Made by a program: the position numbers and the translations under genes. A model generated the notes under the pieces. It worked only from the letters and a program-made list of their open reading frames with translations. It ran no database searches and was not told where the DNA came from. Source: Candidatus Methanophaga sp. AG-394-G06 (GTDB lineage Archaea > Halobacteriota > Syntropharchaeia > Alkanophagales > Methanospirareceae). Taken from it: a DNA stretch of 37,939 bases. Below are positions 31,448 through 37,939 of the stretch, piece by piece. Position 1 is the first letter of the stretch. Every line of letters begins with the position of its first letter. The stretch spans positions 1-37,939 of the forward strand of contig PRCZ01000010.1 in assembly GCA_009903405.1 (NCBI GenBank). Reading direction: 5' to 3'.

Positions 31448-33361
31448 ATGGGTAGAAGTTATACTTTATATAGAATGATAAACAGAACAATTTGTAAATT
31501 ATTGGTGATTTCAATTACCTTAGCGATACTTGCAAGTGCTGTTGCATTTGGCGCCAATACAAATGCATCACCGCTAATGCAGACAGTGGAGCTCTTTGAG
31601 CAAACTCCAGCCCACATATTGATTACCGAGGTATATTATGATACTTATGTGAAAGGTGATACAAATGGTGAGTTCATAAGAATACACAACCCCACCAATA
31701 GTACAATCAACATCAGTGGCTGGCAGTTGACAGATAACAAAGGTGTTATTACGTTCCCATGCCGAACGGTTATAAGTGCGGGCGATAGCCGGTACATGGC
31801 ATATAACGCAACAGCATTCTACGAGGCGATGCAGATGAAACCTGATTTTGAGTATGGCGTTGATTCGGATCCTACCGTCCCCAAGTTGACAAAGACTCGT
31901 AATGGCATAAAATTGCATAATGACGGTGATGAAGTGATCCTGATGGATAATAGGGACAATGTGCTAGATGTCGTGATTTATGGCAACTCCAATTACAAAG
32001 GTGCTGGCTGGTCTGGCCCGGCAGTAAAGGACGTGAAATATGGCGTAGTCTTAGAACGGGACAGAACCGAACCGCGACCGGAATACGAAGACACCGACTC
32101 CGCATCCGATTGGGACGACTTTCGGGTCTATGTAGTCGGGCAATCGCACTTCCCATATGCGACATTTGATTTTAACGGAACGTTAACGCTATTTACCTCG
32201 CCGGACAGCAGTTTTAAAGTGATCGCAAATGCGATAGAGAACGCAAAAGAAGCAATCTATTTGAATGTCTACCAATTCCACAATTTCTACTTGATGGATC
32301 ATCTCATCAATGCAACAAAGAGCGGTATTGAGGTAAAAGTCATGCTAGAGGGCGATCCGGTAGGTGGAATCGCAGACGAAGAGCGATATATTGCAGAGCA
32401 AATAGAGAATGCCGGCGGTGAGGTCAGATACATGATAAATGAGAAAGCTAATGGCATATACGATAGATATAGGTTTAATCACGCAAAGTATGCGATCCTA
32501 GATGACCGATTGACAATTGTAACATCCGAGAACTGGAAGAATACGGGCGTGCCTGTCAATAACACCTTTGGTAATAGAGGTTGGGGCGTCATAATAAACA
32601 ATACGAATGTAACCGACTATTTCAGCGATGTTTTCTTCGACGATTGGAAGCCGGAGAGCCGTGACAGCTTCCCCTTTACGTCTGGACATCCCATCTACGG
32701 AGGTCCGTCTCAAGGTTTTGAACCAAATCGCACAATCATGACGGGCAATTACACACATCCTTTTGATAGCGTAAAACTATGTGGTGAATTCAGTGTATCG
32801 CCCATATTAGCGCCTGATACATCGCTAATGGAGACAATGTCGATTCTCGGCATGCTAAAAGAAGCAAAGGACTCGGTTTACGTACAGCAACTGTATATAT
32901 ACAAAGATTGGAACTCCTGTACAGATAATAAGAATCCCTTTTTGGATGCTGTAATCAACGCAGCAAGACGCGGCTGCGATGTTAAGATTCTGCTCAATCC
33001 AACCTACAGTTTTGATACAAACGAGGCAACAATCGAGTATCTACGGGCGATAGCGGCAAACGAAGGTCTGAACATGAGCGCGAAATTCGCCGATACCGAA
33101 CGTACAGGTCTCAACAAGACACATAACAAGGGCGTGATTGTTGATCGCAGCAAGGTTCTAATCTCAAGTATCAACTGGAATGAGAATAGTGCCATGAACA
33201 ATAGAGAAGTGGGTGTGATTATTGATAATGATGCGGTAGGCGAATATTATACGGATGTGTTCTTGTATGATTGGAATAGCACGAATATTCAACCACCAAT
33301 CGTGACAACAGTAGCACTAAAGAACCCAGATGCGTATCAGAAAGTGATTGTCCCTATATGA
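31448..33361 (+). CDS. Exported lamin-tail domain protein with two phospholipase-D domains
   Basis: A 637-residue protein. After a signal peptide (LLVISITLAILASAVAFGAN) comes a lamin-tail domain (about 53-150: HILITEVYYDTYVKGDTNGEF, then WQLTDNKG), followed by two PLD-like domains (about 230-400 and 440-630). Both PLD catalytic motifs are intact: HAKYAILD (about 344-351) with SENW after it, and HNKGVIVD (about 558-565) with SINWNENS. The two together form one active site that could cut phosphodiesters in lipids or nucleic acids. Lamin-tail domains are commonly attached to exported nucleases in prokaryotes. Start 31448 is possible, but ATG 31475 (MINRTICK) is better placed relative to the TATA-like aaatttattta (31437-31447) that lies at the end of the repeat, for a leaderless start. 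Extracellular nuclease is the best reading; phospholipase cannot be excluded. Confidence 0.87.
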   Translation: MGRSYTLYRMINRTICKLLVISITLAILASAVAFGANTNASPLMQTVELFEQTPAHILITEVYYDTYVKGDTNGEFIRIHNPTNSTINISGWQLTDNKGVITFPCRTVISAGDSRYMAYNATAFYEAMQMKPDFEYGVDSDPTVPKLTKTRNGIKLHNDGDEVILMDNRDNVLDVVIYGNSNYKGAGWSGPAVKDVKYGVVLERDRTEPRPEYEDTDSASDWDDFRVYVVGQSHFPYATFDFNGTLTLFTSPDSSFKVIANAIENAKEAIYLNVYQFHNFYLMDHLINATKSGIEVKVMLEGDPVGGIADEERYIAEQIENAGGEVRYMINEKANGIYDRYRFNHAKYAILDDRLTIVTSENWKNTGVPVNNTFGNRGWGVIINNTNVTDYFSDVFFDDWKPESRDSFPFTSGHPIYGGPSQGFEPNRTIMTGNYTHPFDSVKLCGEFSVSPILAPDTSLMETMSILGMLKEAKDSVYVQQLYIYKDWNSCTDNKNPFLDAVINAARRGCDVKILLNPTYSFDTNEATIEYLRAIAANEGLNMSAKFADTERTGLNKTHNKGVIVDRSKVLISSINWNENSAMNNREVGVIIDNDAVGEYYTDVFLYDWNSTNIQPPIVTTVALKNPDAYQKVIVPI

Positions 33362-33777
33362 CGATTTATAGACGTAATATGAACCAATAGTCGGTTTTTC
33401 TTTGATCTCGGGTGCCAATTTCTTGAGGTATATAAACTATAACTCTGCGTTCGCTCAGCATTAATTATTATAACCATCCAGCAATATATCTAATTGATGC
33501 ACCCGAACATCTTCACACCCGGAACATATCTCATCCTAGTTTTCCTCTGTCTTAGGGGCCACCTTATAATTAAATCCATAGCTTTAGATAAGTAATACTT
33601 CTTCTAAAACGTATGGGAAAAAATAATTCTGATGAACTTTGGATATGCTTTTTGTAAAGTCTTAATGAAGTGCAATCACGACAGTTGGCAGGGTATAAAG
33701 GCGTTAGAATTTTGTTGGGGCGGAATATCGAAAGTGGGTAAACGTCCAGGCAGGGATTATAAAACGATAAAAAAGGG
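33362..33777 (+). other. 416-base gap with no recognised gene
   Basis: No convincing ORF, RNA gene or repeat array. It contains aggggccac near 33553, the inverted match of gtggcccct near 33850, and a TATA-like attataaaacg near 33757 that would suit the broken gene at 33778. The section looks like decaying accessory DNA. Confidence 0.5.
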
Positions 33778-34124
33778 ATGACTGAAGTTGAAAATGAAAA
33801 CTACACTATCAAACCAGAAAAAAACTAAAAATTAGAATTTATTTTGCTGTGGCCCCTTACTATTGATGTCCCTCTCACGGTCAGACACATATTCGAGGAC
33901 AATCTCAACTTTAAGGGGCGGGATTTCGTCTCGCGGAAAAAGATAACCTCCGCGATGTTGAAATTACGAAAGTGAATAACTGGGCACCAAAATGTCCAAA
34001 TTGTGGAAGAAAAATGACACTCGCGTGGTATGAGTTTAGCAAGGGACCCCCGACAGAAAACGAAGTTTTTGGTTGTAAATTAGCTGATTGGAACCATCCA
34101 ATGCTTAGCCCTAGCTACAATTGA
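33778..34124 (+). pseudogene. Broken zinc-ribbon protein gene
   Basis: From ATG 33778 the frame reads MTEVENENYTIKPEKN, then a TAA at 33826, then continues in frame as KLEFILLWPLTIDVPLTV and HIFEDNLNFKGRDFV to a TGA at 33973. A shift to another frame continues as VNNWAPKCPNCGRKMTL then ...GCKLADWNH and ends at 34122-34124. The CPNCGR is the first half of a zinc ribbon; the second pair of cysteines begins at FGCK near 34075-34079 and is then cut by the IS1-like remnant. I read this as one gene with a stop, a frameshift and an insertion. Family not recognised. A TATA box and purine-rich ribosome site are still visible. Confidence 0.55.
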
Positions 34125-34543
34125 TTTGCACCCGAAGGGTGCTTTCTCGATAAAGCTCCACAATTCATCGCATTCAAACGGTGTAAGCCCAAGGTTCTTT
34201 ATGAGGTGCTCGTTCATCTCTTCCGCCTGTTCAGCCATATCCTCTAACAATCTGCCTATAGTGTCTCTATGATGACCTGTGATCCGCTCGATACCAGGTA
34301 TCCAGTTTTTCTCTACCAGGTGCTTGTAAATATCGATTATTTCACTCTCGGACATTTTTTCAGATAGAGCAGTATGCCCTTTGTCTCCATAAAATAGGTC
34401 TTGCAATGCTTGCAATAAAACCTCTGGTGTCCTGTGCTCTTGTACTTACCGCTTTTGATGAGATCCTTCCCTTTCTCTCTTAGATAATATGGACATCGCG
34501 AGTTCTAACAACCAACATCATTTTTTCCTCTTGGTCGTGCCAT
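34080..34543 (-). pseudogene. Remnant of an IS1-family transposase
   Basis: On the minus strand ATG 34543 opens MARPRGKNDVGC, then a TAG (34505-34507), then in the same frame NSRCPYYLREKGKDLIKSGK and FYCKHCKTYF, a zinc-ribbon start typical of IS1/InsA-like transposases. A frameshift near 34360 leads into the open frame ending 34080: MSESEIIDIYKHLVEKN, ERITGHHRDTIGRLLEDMA, and LTPFECDELWSFIEK. This is the helix-turn-helix and the start of the DDE domain (DELWSFI) of IS1-family enzymes. The C-terminal catalytic half is missing after about residue 150. With a stop, a frameshift and a truncation it cannot act. Its cut end abuts the broken gene at 33778. Confidence 0.75.
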
Positions 34544-34747
34544 AGCATTCCATCAAGGGAATAATTGTATTGCATGCTATAGTAGTAAACTATCGTATAT
34601 CAGGGCATTGCCGGATGATTTACTGAGAGAAGAAACACGCATCGCTGACGAGGTAGAAATGTAAGTGGCACATCTCTCGCTAAACAGGTTATGAATTATG
34701 GATCAATCGATTCTATAACTTACAATAATAGGAGTTGATAGTTAACA
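34544..34747 (+). other. 204-base gap, possible gene fragment
   Basis: No intact gene. A plus-strand stretch at about 34595-34663 reads YIRALPDDLLREETRIADEV before a stop, protein-like but with no usable start, perhaps a leftover of another gene. No repeat ends of the IS1 remnant could be identified here. Confidence 0.35.
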
Positions 34748-35647
34748 TCACCATATCCTCGCGTCACGTGCCAGTTTTGCAGCGTCTTTAGCTTCTCGTA
34801 ACGCATTTTCATCCAACACCAAATATGCGGCTCTAGTGTTGAAATACGGTGCGCCCTTTCTCGAGAACAACGTTAGAATTCTACCCTGCTGTTGTACCTT
34901 AACGCCTTCACAAGGCTCGTGGCTTCTTATCAGCGTCTTTACGCCTACTGCGCGAAGAACCTTATCCGTAACGTTTTCACCGAACAACATACCTGCGCCC
35001 CTCAACGAATGGAAATAGCCTTTACCTTCGACTGGGTCACTCCAGAGTATCTCCTCGAAGTTGCTCGATGCGGTTTCATGTGCATACGCGATATCCTTAA
35101 TAGAAGCTACATTTCTGGGCAAACCACCATGTAGCAGCAAATATCTGCCTTCTACTAATACCGCATGAGGTAAATACGCCCAAAGTTCCTTTAACTTCTT
35201 ATATAGAGTATTCCCCTTAGCACCATATCGCTTTGTAAATAAGGATGGCAGATCATGTGGTCTGACTAGCATCGGTCCTTCGTGATTGCCACGCAGCATT
35301 ATCACCTTCTCTCTTACCGAAACTTTCAACATCAAAAGAAGATAGTAGACCTCAACACTCCCCCCACCCCTATCCCCATAATCACCAAGAAAGATAATCC
35401 TGTCGGCTTTTTCTATATCCTCAGCCTTTAAAATATGAACAAGGCTTTCCATATCGCCGTGAATATCACCTACCACTATTACACCCTTTACTGCTTGTGG
35501 TACTACAAGAACCAAACCGCTGCCTTCTCTTAACGCTATCTCCTGCTCTAACACTACCTTTGCTTCATCAATCAGTGCAGAGTACTCGCCCACGCTTGCT
35601 ACACACGCCTTCTTCGACCATTTCTCAACTTCCACATGCATAATCAT
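34748..35647 (-). CDS. PPP-family Ser/Thr protein phosphatase (metallophosphoesterase)
   Basis: A 299-residue cytosolic enzyme with the full set of PPP motifs: VVGDIHGDMESL (about 57-68), FLGDYGDRGGGSVEV (about 86-100), LRGNHEGP (about 117-124), LLHGGLP (about 171-177) and IRSHEP (about 240-245). These supply the two-metal centre and phosphate-binding residues of the PP1/PP2A type of phosphatase, found in some archaea (PP1-arch). Likely substrates are phosphoserine/phosphothreonine proteins; this cannot be told from sequence. Two ATGs compete: 35647 and 35641. A TATA-like element on the minus strand (35666-35673) fits transcription start near 35643, favouring the second. Flanked by decayed DNA on one side and a non-coding gap on the other. 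Confidence 0.9.
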   Translation of the reverse strand: MIMHVEVEKWSKKACVASVGEYSALIDEAKVVLEQEIALREGSGLVLVVPQAVKGVIVVGDIHGDMESLVHILKAEDIEKADRIIFLGDYGDRGGGSVEVYYLLLMLKVSVREKVIMLRGNHEGPMLVRPHDLPSLFTKRYGAKGNTLYKKLKELWAYLPHAVLVEGRYLLLHGGLPRNVASIKDIAYAHETASSNFEEILWSDPVEGKGYFHSLRGAGMLFGENVTDKVLRAVGVKTLIRSHEPCEGVKVQQQGRILTLFSRKGAPYFNTRAAYLVLDENALREAKDAAKLARDARIW

Positions 35648-35992
35648 TTGATGGTACGATTCACCTATAAAAATTTAGGGCTCTTCGCTGTTTCATGTGG
35701 GTAGATGTGGTTGGGATGCAGTCAAACAATCCAAAATCAGAAGAAGAAGGAGGACGAATATAGTTTTAAATCCAAAAAGAAGGATGAAAAATGTTGGTGA
35801 GGGCAATTGAGATACAGCTTCTTAGGACATCATATCAAAGATATTTCTTGGTTATGAATTTTTGGAGATTTTGATAACTACGGACGCTCCGCATTCAACA
35901 CCCCCCTCATGTAATCTGCTTCAGTTGATAGTAGGGCTATTGCGTTACCCATACAAAATAGCGAAGAGCCTCATTTTCATATTCTCAAATTT
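35648..35992. other. 345-base gap with a long-range inverted repeat
   Basis: No gene is convincing; the open frames are under 30 codons. The arms ggctcttcgct (35679-35689) and agcgaagagcc (35960-35970) are perfect inverted 11-mers that span 292 bases of the gap. Inside are T-rich and A-rich stretches. The layout resembles a small mobile element or the ends of a vanished one, but target duplications were not found. Confidence 0.4.
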
Positions 35993-37711
35993 CTAATATC
36001 TTTCAATCACTTTTTCCAAACATTTTTTAATTTCATCTGGGCCTATAGCCGCCATTAAAGTACCTCTTATATCAGGATGGCAAAACACTCTTCCTTTTGA
36101 TACAATATTCATTAGCTTAAAATGTGCTTCGTCCCACACTTCAGAGACTCTTTCTCCAGCATCGGCTCTTGTAAGATAATTTCGTTGAAGTCTTTGTGGT
36201 TCCGGGATGAATCTTAACATCTCACGGCTTCCATAAATGGGTGTTGGACAGTCACAAATAATTTTTTTAGGTGTAGATAATAGCTCAATGGTTTTATTTG
36301 TTTTCTCAGGAGCTAGCAAAGAAACTTTTGGATCTTTGACAGATAATTGATTTTTAAATACTTCCGTGATTTCTTGCTGCAAACTTTCTTGAAAATGTGG
36401 CTTGTTGTAAACACGCCTAAATCGGTCTAAAGGAGATTCTTTTCCCTCCACGGGTGATGGATAACTATGGATGGTTAATATTCTCTTATAATAATTTCTA
36501 TGCTTTATTAGTTTTATAATTACTTGTCCTTCCTCATCTGTCCAATTTTCTATCAAATTTAATATGTCATTAACGGTTATATTATCAGGATTATTAGTAA
36601 CACCTATTGATCCTTTTAGCGCTTTATAAAAACTATTATATTTACCTTTTCTTTTTACCTGCAAAGCCGGTTCAATTGCTTCTCTTAGCATCGCTCTAAC
36701 TGATCTTCCGGTATGATGCCAATACAATGATTGATACAATAAATATCTTGCAAATGTTAATGATTCTGCTGCTGATTGCCCCTTTTCATATGTGCCGATA
36801 GTAACATTTTTGTCTTTAGAAATAATCACAGTTAGATTTCTTACTAACCTATCAACATCTATCAAGTCCCCATATTTTAGATAGCAGTTTTGGCTATCTC
36901 TTAACAGATAATCAAGTTTGTCAATATCAATTGGACCATCAATTATTGAGGATAACATTTTAGGTTTCAGGTTCATAGTAAAGGTTGTCTGTTCTCCTTC
37001 TTTCCCTTTTAACATTTCTTTTACCTCATCTAACTTCACACCCCACCCCCAATCTTCATTTTCAATAATCTCTCGTAAGGTATATCCAAATTTATCCTTT
37101 GTGGGATTATCTAAAAAATCTAAAGTGAACCTCTCATGTTTAAGTTCCTTTGCGTTTTCCTCTATCTCATGTGCAAGAGGGTACTGCCCCAAATCATGTA
37201 ATAAACTCGCTAATAAAACACATTTTATATCTATTTCATTTATCAGTTGTTTAAATAAAGGGTTGTAGGGATCATTATATAATGACTGTACATATAAACA
37301 ACCGTTTCTAAATGTTCCTATTGAGTGTTCTAATCTGTTGTGTGTTGCAGTGGGATACACATAGTTGAGGAGACCTACCTGAAGTACATAATTAAGCCTT
37401 GAAAATACTGGATGTTCAACAATATATTTCACTCTTTCACTAAATGGCGCAGGAATGCCTTCTGAACTCTGAACCCTCGTGGGATAAAATACGTTCAATT
37501 CAGGAATTGATTTGAGAAAATACTCCCCCATCAGAAGTTTCTCAAAATCTCTACATATTTCTTCAAAAGTTTTATATTTTATTTCCTCAAAGTCCGAGAC
37601 ATCTAATCTCATCCACGTTTCTTTGTAAACTGATACCTCGTCACTCCTTTCACTTTGTTCTACCCTCATTCTATCTATTTGATCATCAGATAGGTTTCTA
37701 CCATCTAACAT
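35993..37711 (-). CDS. HD-domain phosphohydrolase (COG1078/dNTPase-like)
   Basis: A 572-residue soluble protein. It carries the HD-superfamily signature in the dNTPase/SAMHD1-like arrangement: HNRLEHSIGT (about 123-132), LLASLLHDLGQYPLAHEIEE (about 165-184, the HD pair and the second His), and a late Asp in DIDKLDYLLRDS (about 273-284). Members split nucleotides or act on RNA ends; some protect against phage by depleting dNTPs. The C-terminal part (about 320-572) is not recognised. Base composition is visibly more AT-rich than the left side of the window (many aaa, tta, ata codons), suggesting transfer. The frame stays open about 35 codons upstream of 37711 with no ATG, so the start is uncertain. 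Confidence 0.8.
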   Translation of the reverse strand: MLDGRNLSDDQIDRMRVEQSERSDEVSVYKETWMRLDVSDFEEIKYKTFEEICRDFEKLLMGEYFLKSIPELNVFYPTRVQSSEGIPAPFSERVKYIVEHPVFSRLNYVLQVGLLNYVYPTATHNRLEHSIGTFRNGCLYVQSLYNDPYNPLFKQLINEIDIKCVLLASLLHDLGQYPLAHEIEENAKELKHERFTLDFLDNPTKDKFGYTLREIIENEDWGWGVKLDEVKEMLKGKEGEQTTFTMNLKPKMLSSIIDGPIDIDKLDYLLRDSQNCYLKYGDLIDVDRLVRNLTVIISKDKNVTIGTYEKGQSAAESLTFARYLLYQSLYWHHTGRSVRAMLREAIEPALQVKRKGKYNSFYKALKGSIGVTNNPDNITVNDILNLIENWTDEEGQVIIKLIKHRNYYKRILTIHSYPSPVEGKESPLDRFRRVYNKPHFQESLQQEITEVFKNQLSVKDPKVSLLAPEKTNKTIELLSTPKKIICDCPTPIYGSREMLRFIPEPQRLQRNYLTRADAGERVSEVWDEAHFKLMNIVSKGRVFCHPDIRGTLMAAIGPDEIKKCLEKVIERY

Positions 37712-37899
37712 TCTACAGGCTGCAAGGTGCAGATAGACAAAAGAGAATTTTGAAAAACCCCCTTGAAGAAAAGATAGTTGAAAGATCCTATAGCCGGCGG
37801 AAGTTGATGAAATGAATCATGAGAAGAAAGATGCATAAATTGGGCTCCAAAGCGCTAAAAGCGTAAAGTTTATATGTTGTTATTGATATAATTATATAC
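37712..37899 (+). other. Gap with promoter of the gene at the right edge
   Basis: A 188-base gap between two divergent genes. The plus-strand agtttatatg (37867-37876) is a strong TATA box about 25-32 bases ahead of ATG 37900, and a second AT-rich stretch (attatatac) lies next to the ATG. The hd-gene side shows only a weak AT-rich start region. Confidence 0.6.
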
Positions 37900-37939
37900 A
37901 TGAAGTCATTAATCGATTTTGCACTTAATGAGGAGTATG
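37900..37939 (+). CDS. Start of an unknown gene cut by the window edge
   Basis: The ATG at 37900 opens MKSLIDFALNEEY and runs off the end in frame. A TATA box at the right distance with no ribosome site suggests a leaderless message. Thirteen residues are too few to name a family. Confidence 0.5.
   Translation, partial: MKSLIDFALNEEY

Noticed and set aside
33553..33858. Inverted 9-mers aggggccac/gtggcccct as IS ends
   Set aside because: Too short and not at the ends of any transposase sequence; likely chance.
34087..34102. Small dyad attgga-acca-tccaat at the IS1 remnant junction as an IS end
   Set aside because: It lies within the coding part of the transposase remnant and has no counterpart at the other end.
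35788..35871. Plus-strand 27-codon frame in the gap before the HD gene
   Set aside because: No ribosome site, no recognisable sequence, and no promoter at a fitting distance.

Overview
The window comes from an archaeal chromosome, most likely a euryarchaeote (Halobacteriota) of the methanogen/ANME type. It carries archaeal or eukaryote-type versions of the information genes: SecE/Sec61-gamma, Spt5 (NusG), Alba, L3/L4/L23/L2/S19/L22/S3/L29 followed by aIF1 (SUI1) and RNase P p29, SRP19, archaeal Elp3, an archaeal ThrRS with its own editing domain, a PAC2 protein and an AMMECR1 protein. TATA boxes lie about 25-35 bases ahead of many starts. I lean towards an ANME-1/Syntrophoarchaeia-like lineage from gene content and style, but no marker here proves it.

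Layout. 1-5.1 kb: a dispersed repeat, larC, tRNA-Leu(GAG), then ftsZ-secE-spt5-hisI, alba and pyrB. 5.1-8.2 kb: glyA, a large coiled-coil protein and a TatD hydrolase. 8.2-13.2 kb: tRNA-Arg(GCG) and yjbQ on the minus strand, thrS on the plus strand, two minus-strand surface proteins (one very small, one with a PGF-CTERM-like anchor), then the aconitase-X large subunit of the archaeal mevalonate route. 13.2-19.3 kb: a compact S10-type ribosomal operon, L3 to S17, then L14 behind its own promoter. The usual continuation (L24, S4e, L5 and so on) is absent; tRNA-Leu(CAA), AMMECR1 and a ferredoxin follow. 20.2-25.4 kb: TraB-family membrane protein, SRP19, a small unknown protein, tRNA-Pro(TGG), a membrane-anchored Ig-like protein, PAC2 protein and Elp3.

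From 25.4 kb the character changes to accessory DNA. Three large exported proteins lie in a row: a beta-helix/DUF3160 fusion, a novel N-terminal domain joined to a beta-helix, and a lamin-tail domain joined to two phospholipase-D domains. The first two share a recognisable beta-helix cassette. Copies of a 10-bp periodic repeat lie before the block and between its second and third genes; one copy supplies the 3' end of the second ORF and probably the promoter of the third. 33.4-34.7 kb is decayed DNA: a broken zinc-ribbon gene abutting a crippled IS1-like transposase. It is followed by a PPP-type phosphatase (minus), an AT-rich HD-domain phosphohydrolase (minus) and the first codons of a gene running off the right edge.

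The left 25 kb is mostly conserved housekeeping with unusual junctions. The best candidate for something undescribed is the exported 25.8-33.4 kb block. Its function cannot be read from the sequence alone.
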